Under the pieces are notes generated by a model. The model saw only the letters and a program-made list of their open reading frames with translations, was not told the DNA's origin and made no database searches. Source: Syntrophomonadaceae bacterium (lineage in GTDB: Bacteria; Bacillota; Dethiobacteria; DTU022). From it: a DNA stretch of 5,174 bases. Location: the NCBI GenBank assembly GCA_007131435.1, contig SLQM01000255.1, positions 1 through 5,174 of the forward strand, read 5' to 3'. Shown piece by piece: positions 1-5,174 of the stretch. Numbering within the stretch: the stretch's first letter is position 1; every line of letters starts with the position of its first letter. The position numbers and the translations under genes are program-made.

Positions 1-1
1 C

Positions 2-1378
2 GCAGGGGCACAGGCTGCCAGTTCACATACAGGGGCGCTGGCAGGCAGTGATCGCGCTTATGAAGCAGCCTTCAGGCAAAGCGGCGTATTAAGGGCAGAA
101 ACGATGAACGAACTATTTGATCTGGCCAGGGCCTTTTCAACGCAGGAACTTCCTGCAGGTTCACGGGTGGCCATTGTAACAAATGCCGGCGGCCCGGCAA
201 TTGTAGCTACTGACGCTGTTGAAAAATACGGCCTTAATATTGCCCGATTTACAAAAGATACGATTGATAAATTACGCTCAAACCTTCCTGCTGAAGCTAA
301 TATTTACAATCCTGTAGACATAATCGGTGACGCAAGGGATGATCGCTACCGTTTCGCCCTGCAGTCTGTCCTGGAAGACGACAATGTTGACAGCGCCCTG
401 GTCCTGCTCTGTCCGGCAGCTGTTACTGAACCTGAAAAAACAGCAAAAACCATTGTAGAGCTAAATAAAACCTACCCGGAAAAACCGGTCATGGCTGTTT
501 ACATGGGTGGGAAGTCCCTGGCCGAAGGTAAAAGTTTTCTCACACGTGAAAAAGTTCCTGCCTTTACCTTCCCTGAACCTTCGGTTCGCTCGCTCAAGGG
601 AATGGTTAATTATGCGGGTCACGTAAAATCTGAAATTAAAACCGAACAGCTTACATTTGATAACATCAATAAAAAAGCAGTACGCAAAACCTTGGATGAA
701 GTATTTGCTGACCGGCGCGTTGTTTTACTGGGCCATGAGTCATCAGCAGTCATGTCTGCATACGGGATACCGGTAAGCCATACTTACCTTGCGCGCACCG
801 AGGATGATGCTGCCAGAATAAGCAGTGAAATCGGTTTTCCAGTTGCTCTAAAAATATCTTCCCCGCGTATTGCGCATAAAACTGATGTTGGTGGGGTTGA
901 GATCGGTCTGCACAACGACCAGGAAGTAAGAAAGGCATTTAACCGTATCATGGAGAAAGTTAATCATTACCTGCCTGATGCCCCGGTTTACGGTGTGGAA
1001 GTCCAGGATATGGTTGACGATGGCGTAGAAATAATTATCGGTATGTCCCGTGACATCCAGTTCGGCCCGCTTATTGTCTTTGGCCTTGGTGGAATCTATG
1101 TCAACCTGCTAGAAGACGTTACCTTCCGGCTTGCTTCTGCCCTGGACAACGAGGAAGAAGTAAGGCAAATGCTTACTGAAACAAAGGCTTACACGCTTTT
1201 AAAAGGTTACCGGGGAAAGAAACCCGCCGATATAGATGCTCTTGTTGATTCAATTTTACGCACAGCAAAACTGGTAACTGACTTTGAAGAAATAACCGAA
1301 ATGGACATTAACCCAATCAGGGTTCACCACAAGGGTGCCACGGCGCTTGATGTTAAGATCACGATTGAGAAGAAATAA
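2..1378 (+). CDS. ADP-forming acetyl/acyl-CoA synthetase, fused alpha-beta, 5'-truncated by the window edge
   Basis: Catalyses acyl-CoA + ADP + Pi = acid + CoA + ATP in the cytoplasm, conserving energy by substrate-level phosphorylation (established for this family). The reading frame is open from base 2, well upstream of the ATG at 104, and those 34 codons carry the family motif SSHTGALAG, so 104 is not the real start. The visible part is 458 residues; fused family members are about 700, so roughly the N-terminal CoA-binding third is missing. His9 of the fragment (codon 26-28) is the expected alpha-subunit phospho-histidine. The middle domain shows TNAGGPAIVATDAVE and NPVDIIGDA. The ATP-grasp (beta) part occupies about residues 230-455, with KISSPRIAHKTDVGGV (His292 is the conserved beta histidine), GPLIVFGLGGIYVNLLEDVT and the terminal EMDINPI. 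All active-site motifs look intact. Substrate (acetate or a branched/aryl acid) cannot be told. It is followed after 23 bases by the DRTGG protein, probably one operon. Confidence 0.94.
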   Translation, partial: AGAQAASSHTGALAGSDRAYEAAFRQSGVLRAETMNELFDLARAFSTQELPAGSRVAIVTNAGGPAIVATDAVEKYGLNIARFTKDTIDKLRSNLPAEANIYNPVDIIGDARDDRYRFALQSVLEDDNVDSALVLLCPAAVTEPEKTAKTIVELNKTYPEKPVMAVYMGGKSLAEGKSFLTREKVPAFTFPEPSVRSLKGMVNYAGHVKSEIKTEQLTFDNINKKAVRKTLDEVFADRRVVLLGHESSAVMSAYGIPVSHTYLARTEDDAARISSEIGFPVALKISSPRIAHKTDVGGVEIGLHNDQEVRKAFNRIMEKVNHYLPDAPVYGVEVQDMVDDGVEIIIGMSRDIQFGPLIVFGLGGIYVNLLEDVTFRLASALDNEEEVRQMLTETKAYTLLKGYRGKKPADIDALVDSILRTAKLVTDFEEITEMDINPIRVHHKGATALDVKITIEKK

Positions 1379-1401
1379 AATGCTTCCTACGAGGTGATAA
1401 A

Positions 1402-2463
1402 ATGAAAGCCATTTATTTTTCCGGTAAGGCAGGTGGGGGTAAAACAGCTGCCGCCCTGGGTATCGGTCTAAAGCTGAGGGAATCGGGCCTTAAAGTATCT
1501 TATTTTAAGCCGCTGGGTTTTAGAAAAGGCACTATAAAAAAGGATGACGATGATGTTATTCTTATGCGTGATGTTTTTTCCCTGCCCTTCTCCAGCGATA
1601 TTATTTCACCGGTAACGGTTGATTCTCATTACCTTACCGCCAGGTTCATGAAAGATGAACGAGATTTGGGAGCGCTTATTGAAAATGCTTTTAAGAAATG
1701 TTCAGAAGGCTATGATGTTGTCCTGGTAGACGGTAGTATAGAGCCATATGTAGGCCATAACCAGGGGCTTGATGATTTTAACCTGGCAGTGAGGTTGGGA
1801 GCATCCGCCCTGCCGGTCATTAAGGCAGATGACGATTTCCATATTGACCAGAACCTGCTGTATTTAGACCTGTGGGCGAAACACGAAGTCGAGGTAATCG
1901 GCACTATCTTCAACAATGTTTCGCAGACCCAGTGGAACAAAAGCAACAGCATTTATAAACCGCTTGTCCAGGAAAAAGGTTTTGAAGTGTTGGGGATCAT
2001 ACCTCGCCAGATAGAGATATCATCTCCCACGGTGGCTGAATTTCATGATGTTTTGCATGGAGAAGTACTTGCAGCGCCTGACCACATGAACCGCATAGTC
2101 GAAGAAGTTGTTGTTGGTACAATGACCATCGAGAGCGCTCTTAGCTATCTTAGAAGAGCACCAAACAAGGCCCTTGTAACCGGCGGAGACCGAAGTGACA
2201 TGGCTCTTACAGCCCTGGAAACCAGTACATCAGTTATTATCTTTACAGGAGGGCTTTACCCGGATGTGCGGGTTCTCTCCCAGGCCGAAGAAAAAGGGGT
2301 TCCCGTAATTTTGGTCCATGAAGATACCTTTACAACTATTGAAAACCTGCACAGCGTTTATCGCAGTATTCATCCTCAGAACACAGATGCTATTAAGCTG
2401 GTAGAAAAGACAATTGAAAAGCATGTTCAGTGGAAAAACATCCTGAAATATATTAAAAAATAG
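1402..2463 (+). CDS. P-loop/DRTGG-domain protein of the phosphotransacetylase-like (BioD-like) family
   Basis: The 353-residue protein resembles the N-terminal region of long phosphotransacetylases without their catalytic PTA domain. Residues 1-205 form a BioD-like P-loop domain: Walker A GKAGGGKT at 8-15, a Walker B-like YDVVLVDGS at 104-112, and GIIPRQ at 198-203, a position typical of this fold. Residues 212-320 look like a DRTGG domain, with the variant core TGGDRSD at 260-266 followed by IIFTGGLYPD. GAGGTG at 1391-1396 sits 5 bases before the ATG, which supports the start. The gene follows the ADP-forming CoA synthetase by 23 bases and ends at a terminator, so the two are probably cotranscribed. 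I infer a nucleotide-dependent regulatory or sensing role linked to acyl-CoA/acetate metabolism. Databases often label such proteins phosphotransacetylase family, but enzyme activity is not supported because the catalytic domain is absent. Confidence 0.85.
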   Translation: MKAIYFSGKAGGGKTAAALGIGLKLRESGLKVSYFKPLGFRKGTIKKDDDDVILMRDVFSLPFSSDIISPVTVDSHYLTARFMKDERDLGALIENAFKKCSEGYDVVLVDGSIEPYVGHNQGLDDFNLAVRLGASALPVIKADDDFHIDQNLLYLDLWAKHEVEVIGTIFNNVSQTQWNKSNSIYKPLVQEKGFEVLGIIPRQIEISSPTVAEFHDVLHGEVLAAPDHMNRIVEEVVVGTMTIESALSYLRRAPNKALVTGGDRSDMALTALETSTSVIIFTGGLYPDVRVLSQAEEKGVPVILVHEDTFTTIENLHSVYRSIHPQNTDAIKLVEKTIEKHVQWKNILKYIKK

Positions 2464-2519
2464 TGCTGTTAAGCATTTTTAGCTTTTTTGAGCTTCTTAT
2501 TTACTGCGTGCTTTTATTC

Positions 2520-2564
2520 AAAAACAGCGAAAACGGGCTTTTATAGGCCCGCTTCCGCTTTTTT
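2520..2564. terminator. Bidirectional Rho-independent terminator between converging units
   Basis: Arms 2526-2540 and 2545-2559 form a 15-position stem with two mismatches and one G-T pair, around a 4-base loop; the inner core is CGGGC/GCCCG. On the plus strand the stem runs into six T (2559-2564), ending the CoA-synthetase/DRTGG operon. On the minus strand it is followed by G and then five T (A-run 2520-2524 on plus), so it can also end the aminomutase transcript. It lies 18 bases past the stop of the UspA remnant and may originally have been that gene's terminator. Confidence 0.85.
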
Positions 2565-2582
2565 GTGTCAAATTAAGTTTCG

Positions 2583-2672
2583 TTAATTCCTTTTAACAAT
2601 CATTACATCTGTCTTTGCCCGGTGTGCAACCTTGCTACTTACACTCTCCAGGAATAGCTCCCTTAACTCGCT
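2583..2672 (-). pseudogene. C-terminal remnant of a universal stress protein (UspA family)
   Basis: Read on the minus strand, this stretch encodes 29 residues and a TAA stop: SELRELFLESVSSKV followed by AHRAKTDVMIVKRN. This matches the C-terminal pattern of UspA proteins, in which a (L/I)xxLxLGSVSxxV helix is followed by A(x)(x)PV(L/M)(I/V)V as the last strand. There is an in-frame TGA at 2673-2675 and a TAA at 2700-2702, no start codon or ribosome site in front, and the aminomutase ends at 2704. The nucleotide-binding N-terminal four fifths of the roughly 140-residue family are therefore absent. The few codons between the two upstream stops (SKKR before the TGA) may also be residual. I recognise the family by pattern only. 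The fragment lies within the probable 3' untranslated region of the aminomutase mRNA and should not be translated. Confidence 0.75.
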
Positions 2673-2703
2673 TCATCTTTTTTTGCTTCTTATAGTAATT
2701 TAT

Positions 2704-3945
2704 TTATTCATTTTCATAACGCAAAACCTTGTTTTCCCAGGTACGGATCATGATATAATCCTTTCCACTGCTGACGAGGTACTCCGGAAGCATCGGTGTT
2801 TTACCTAATCCCTGGGGTGCGTTAACAACATAAGTTGGAATCGCAAGGCCAGATGTATAGCCGCGCAGCTTTTCCATTATTTCGATACCTTCCTCCACCC
2901 TGGTCCTGAAATGTGAAGTACCTTTAACGGCCTTTGCATGAAAAATATAATAGGGCCGCACCATGATCTGCAGCAGATCCTGGTTAAGTTTTCGAATAAT
3001 AAATGGATCGTTATTAACGCCTTTCAGGAGCACTGTCTGGTTACCTATACTCACACCGGCCCTTGAAAGTTTGAAACAGGCTTCCTGGGCCCGGGGGGTA
3101 ACTTCAAGAGGATGGTTATAGTGCGTGTTAACATATAGAGGAAGGTGCCTTGAGAATATATCGCAAAGTTCATCATCTATGCGCTGGGGCATGGTAACAA
3201 GGGTCCTTGAGCCAAAACGTTTTATTTCAATGTGCGGTATTTTGTCAAGTTCATCAAGCAGCCAGGCAATAGTCTGGTTGTCTATCATAAAACCATCGCC
3301 ACCGGTTAGTAAAACATCCCTCACTTCTTCATTTTTTCTAAGGTAATCAAGCGCTTCTTCAAGATGTTCTCTCGGGGTAGCCAGGTCTTTCTCGCCTATC
3401 GCTCTCCTGCGCTGGCAGTGCCGGCAATACATGGCGCACTGGTTGGTAACCTTGACAATCAACCGATCGGCATAGCGCCTTGTGATGGCAGGGGAAGGAG
3501 ATGTGTATTCTTCACCCATCGGGTCATCGTAACCGCAATGATCGAGGTGTTCCTGGATCGAAGGAATGCATTGTTTTTTAACAGGATCATCCGGGTTATC
3601 AGGATCGATCAGACTAAGGTAGTAAGGTGAAACAGCCCAGCGATACTGGGAACCTGTTTTCTCAATACTATCTATTTCCTCTTTCTCAAGAGGTAAAAGC
3701 TGCTTCAAAACATCTACCGTTGTAACCCTGTTTTTTAATTGCCAGCGCCAGTTATTCCAGTCATCATCAGAAGCCTTAAAAAAAGCCTTAATTCTATTCT
3801 GGGCTTCAAGAATCTGCTGCCAGCGGTTAAAACCCGTAGGGATTGTTTTAAGCGCTTCGCGGTAGTCAGCAATGGCTTCTTTTAGAACTTCTGCTCTTTG
3901 AAGAGCAATCTCCTGTTTTTCTTTTAGACCTTTTTCGTGCGTCAT
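2704..3945 (-). CDS. eam: Glutamate 2,3-aminomutase (radical SAM, PLP-dependent)
   Basis: Converts L-glutamate to beta-glutamate (3-aminoglutarate) in the cytoplasm using a [4Fe-4S] cluster, S-adenosylmethionine and PLP. The 413-residue protein has the cluster motif CAMYCRHC (Cys170, Cys174, Cys177), the SAM-binding-type TGGD at 214-217 and the PLP lysine K382 in GKTP. Numbering runs a constant 45 ahead of clostridial lysine 2,3-aminomutase as I recall it, so that enzyme's carboxylate-binding Arg134 is R179 here. Its two aspartates that hold the lysine epsilon-amino group (293 and 330) are K338 (IFHAK) and N375 (VVNAP), the exact pair reported for glutamate 2,3-aminomutase. The Cys-rich zinc tail of the lysine enzyme is missing, and its Cys268 position is D313. 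GGAGGG lies 12 bases before the ATG, rather far. The gene is monocistronic with its own promoter and no beta-lysine acetyltransferase (ablB) beside it, which also argues against a lysine enzyme. Confidence 0.9.
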   Translation of the reverse strand: MTHEKGLKEKQEIALQRAEVLKEAIADYREALKTIPTGFNRWQQILEAQNRIKAFFKASDDDWNNWRWQLKNRVTTVDVLKQLLPLEKEEIDSIEKTGSQYRWAVSPYYLSLIDPDNPDDPVKKQCIPSIQEHLDHCGYDDPMGEEYTSPSPAITRRYADRLIVKVTNQCAMYCRHCQRRRAIGEKDLATPREHLEEALDYLRKNEEVRDVLLTGGDGFMIDNQTIAWLLDELDKIPHIEIKRFGSRTLVTMPQRIDDELCDIFSRHLPLYVNTHYNHPLEVTPRAQEACFKLSRAGVSIGNQTVLLKGVNNDPFIIRKLNQDLLQIMVRPYYIFHAKAVKGTSHFRTRVEEGIEIMEKLRGYTSGLAIPTYVVNAPQGLGKTPMLPEYLVSSGKDYIMIRTWENKVLRYENE

Positions 3946-3986
3946 TATTTATAGAATCCCTCCAAAAATTGAAAATGTCTGTTTTT

Positions 3987-4015
3987 AGTATACCGATAAT
4001 AGAATTTTATGTCAA
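3987..4015 (-). promoter_or_regulatory. SigA-type promoter of the aminomutase gene
   Basis: On the minus strand TTGACA (4010-4015) is separated by exactly 17 bases from TATACT (3987-3992), an almost perfect vegetative promoter. The start of transcription should be near 3980, giving a 5' leader of about 35 bases, which is too short for a riboswitch. The -35 box overlaps the T-run of the terminator of the upstream gene. Confidence 0.85.
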
Positions 4016-4052
4016 AAAAGAGGCCCCTGGTATTTAAACCGAAGCCTCTTTT
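4014..4052 (-). terminator. Rho-independent terminator of the exported-protein gene
   Basis: A perfect 9-bp stem is formed by 4016-4024 and 4044-4052 (AAAAGAGGC/GCCTCTTTT) around a 19-base loop that can itself pair (GGT/ACC). On the minus strand the GAGGC...GCCTC core is followed by six T (plus 4014-4019), placed 29 bases after the stop at 4081. In the plus direction there are only four T and no gene, so the minus orientation is the meaningful one. Confidence 0.85.
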
Positions 4053-4080
4053 CTACCATAATTATTAAATTTAACTTACT

Positions 4081-4977
4081 CTAAGGAGTAGCGTCCCACC
4101 ATCCGGTTTTTACATTTCCTCTTTGCATTCTTGTTGATTCCCAGAGATCAGCATAACCGATTACCAGTAGATTTTCTTCAATAAATGTCGTGCCGCCAGA
4201 AGCGTAATCTGAACTTTTCCTGGTAATTCCACCGGTATTTTTGATATGTGAATTTACCCTTAGAAACTCTCCATCTGCAGTCTTTTTGGAAGCAACGCTC
4301 TTCTTGATATAACCTGTTTCTCCAGGGTTCATTTCTATGCCGGCGTAAGTTTCTGAATCATTGGCGATAACCTTGCTTTCGATTCTCATATTTTTCTTTG
4401 AATCACTGAATTCTGCATAGATCCTGTTTATCAGGTCATCGTAATACCTGTTTATCGCATTCATACGCCGTTCATATTCAGAAATTGGGTAACCGGGATT
4501 TTCCTGCAGCATCATGTTTAACTCTGCAATTTCCCTTGCCCTGTTAGCTTCAGCCTGTGCTATAGTTGCCTGTTCTATTCGGGCAAGTTCTAAAGAATTA
4601 TCAGCAAAAGTACCCCCTGAAAGGTGCATGTTTATGTTAGTAGTAACACCGGTTGAATCACCTTTCGTGTGGACATAGTGATAACCTTGCGTTGTTCCCA
4701 TTCCCTGGATCCTGAAGAAGCCAGAACCGTCAAAAGTATTAAATTCCTTTTCGTGGAATACCCTGCCCATATAAGAAAATACTGTTCCAGTATACCTGTA
4801 TTCCCTTGGATCAAAAACAGTGATCTCTTCAGTTTCTTCTTGATTGTTATTCTGGGCAGTTATAGGAGTTGTTAGGAAGACTAACAACAAGAGGATGAAA
4901 ACCAATAACATGATCCCCTTTTTCATAAAACGGGCACATCCTTTCGGTTTAACTCTATATGATTCTTCGATTCGCAC
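4081..4977 (-). CDS. Exported protein of unknown function with a central charged helix
   Basis: I do not recognise this family. The 298-residue frame opens with GTG at 4977. A classical signal peptide begins at Met18 (ATG 4924-4926): MKKG, a hydrophobic run from about residue 22 to 39, and a likely cleavage after PITA (residue 41). The mature protein then has an acidic, Asn/Gln/Glu-rich linker (42-52), a beta-prone Gly/Thr-rich region (about 60-126), a highly charged, Ala/Glu/Arg-rich helical stretch (about 128-192, broken by ENPGYP) and a second beta-prone region (about 198-280). There is no lipobox Cys, sortase motif, second membrane segment or known catalytic motif, so it is probably secreted or cell-surface associated. 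GTG has a perfect Shine-Dalgarno site but at short spacing; ATG 4926 has AAAGGA about 13 bases away. Either start keeps the signal sequence. It begins 38 bases after a tRNA-Pro gene and ends in its own terminator. Confidence 0.8.
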   Translation of the reverse strand: MRIEESYRVKPKGCARFMKKGIMLLVFILLLLVFLTTPITAQNNNQEETEEITVFDPREYRYTGTVFSYMGRVFHEKEFNTFDGSGFFRIQGMGTTQGYHYVHTKGDSTGVTTNINMHLSGGTFADNSLELARIEQATIAQAEANRAREIAELNMMLQENPGYPISEYERRMNAINRYYDDLINRIYAEFSDSKKNMRIESKVIANDSETYAGIEMNPGETGYIKKSVASKKTADGEFLRVNSHIKNTGGITRKSSDYASGGTTFIEENLLVIGYADLWESTRMQRGNVKTGWWDATP

Positions 4978-4980
4978 AGC

Positions 4981-4988
4981 ACCTCCTT
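4981..4988 (-). promoter_or_regulatory. Strong Shine-Dalgarno site favouring the GTG start at 4977
   Basis: The minus strand reads AAGGAGGT, full complementarity to the 16S rRNA 3' end, ending 3 bases before GTG at 4977. It argues for initiation at GTG, which would lengthen the signal-peptide N-region by 17 residues. The tight spacing leaves the internal ATG at 4926 possible. Confidence 0.65.
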
Positions 4989-4991
4989 ATT

Positions 4992-5008
4992 TAGCGGAAA
5001 TTCCGCTA
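4992..5008. repeat. Inverted repeat between tRNA-Pro and the exported-protein gene
   Basis: TAGCGGAA and TTCCGCTA are perfect 8-base inverted arms around a single central base (5000). As RNA it would be a 6-bp stem with a 5-base loop. No T-run follows in either direction, so it is not a normal terminator. It sits 7 bases past the tRNA CCA end and 3 bases before the Shine-Dalgarno site, where it could act as an RNA processing/attenuation hairpin or as an operator. Confidence 0.6.
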
Positions 5009-5015
5009 CAATAAA

Positions 5016-5092
5016 TGGTCGGAGCGATAGGATTTGAACCTACGACCTCTTGACCCCCAGTCAAGCGCGCTACCAAACTGCGCCACGCCCCG
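5016..5092 (-). tRNA. tRNA-Pro (anticodon GGG)
   Basis: The 77-base minus-strand sequence folds as a complete cloverleaf. The acceptor arms CGGGGCG and CGCTCCG pair with one G-T, the D arm is GCGC...GCGC, the anticodon stem is CTTGA/TCAAG with loop CTGGGGG (anticodon GGG at plus 5056-5058, reading CCC and CCT), and the T loop is GTTCGAATC. The discriminator is A and CCA is encoded (5016-5018). The C1-G72 pair is typical of bacterial tRNA-Pro. Confidence 0.97.
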
Positions 5093-5133
5093 ATGCCGAA
5101 AATATTTTTAAACACTAAATTTAATCATACCTT

Positions 5134-5162
5134 ATTTTAAAGTAATAGAGATTAAAAGTCAA
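5134..5162 (-). promoter_or_regulatory. SigA-type promoter of tRNA-Pro, possibly also driving the exported-protein gene
   Basis: On the minus strand TTGACT (5157-5162) is followed after exactly 17 bases by TAAAAT (5134-5139). Transcription should begin near 5127, leaving about 35 bases of tRNA leader. A second possible -10, TATGAT (5124-5129), lacks a good -35. The surrounding 5093-5174 is AT-rich and holds no gene. Confidence 0.7.
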
Positions 5163-5174
5163 TTCAATTGTTCC

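Noticed and set aside
104..106. ATG at 104 as the start of the CoA synthetase
   Set aside because: The same frame is open back to base 2 and encodes the conserved SSHTGALAG phospho-histidine motif, so the gene simply enters from outside the window.
2471..2489. AAGC-loop-GCTT followed by T-run as a first terminator after the DRTGG gene
   Set aside because: The stem is only 4 bp; the strong hairpin at 2526-2559 is the credible terminator.
3125..3630. Plus-strand open frames of 73 and 88 codons opposite the aminomutase
   Set aside because: They lie wholly antisense to a highly conserved enzyme, lack ribosome sites and have no recognisable motifs.
3946..3986. A riboswitch or leader element before the aminomutase
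   Set aside because: The promoter placement leaves only about 35 bases of leader, with no visible structure.
4632..4875. Short frames on both strands within the exported-protein gene
   Set aside because: They overlap the better-supported gene with a signal peptide and have no independent start signals.
1..5174. CRISPR array, insertion sequence, prophage or defence system
   Set aside because: No direct-repeat arrays, transposase or integrase motifs, or attachment-site duplications were seen. The tRNA 3' end is not repeated elsewhere in the window, as far as I can tell by eye.

Overview
The window looks like a chromosomal segment of an anaerobic Firmicute, most likely a clostridial or Peptococcaceae/Syntrophomonadaceae-type organism. 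The reasons are moderate GC, strong AGGAGG-type Shine-Dalgarno sites, consensus SigA promoters, energy metabolism through an ADP-forming acyl-CoA synthetase, and an oxygen-sensitive radical-SAM aminomutase. The lineage is inferred from gene content only.

Plus strand, 2-2463: a two-gene operon. The first gene is the 3' part of a fused alpha-beta ADP-forming acetyl/acyl-CoA synthetase, which enters from the left edge already open. 23 bases later comes a P-loop/DRTGG protein related to the N-terminal, non-catalytic half of long phosphotransacetylases. A bidirectional Rho-independent terminator (2520-2564) closes this operon and also faces the converging minus-strand unit.

Minus strand, 2583-4015: a monocistronic radical-SAM aminomutase with the full residue signature of glutamate 2,3-aminomutase (K338 and N375 replace the two lysine-binding aspartates of lysine 2,3-aminomutase). 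It therefore probably makes beta-glutamate, a known compatible solute. Its promoter is near perfect (TTGACA-17-TATACT). Just downstream of its stop codon, in untranslated sequence, lies a clear 29-codon C-terminal remnant of a universal stress protein (UspA family), which the ORF-length criterion misses.

Minus strand, 4014-5162: a tRNA-Pro(GGG) with its own consensus-like promoter, an 8-bp inverted repeat, then a gene for an unrecognised exported protein (signal peptide, central charged helix, beta-rich flanks). The gene starts only 38 bases after the tRNA and no good separate promoter is visible, so the two may share a transcript. The terminator of this unit overlaps the -35 box of the aminomutase promoter.

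I see no CRISPR array, insertion sequence, phage gene or defence system. The most informative points are the aminomutase substrate signature, the UspA remnant, the terminator/promoter overlap and the tRNA-linked orphan secreted protein.
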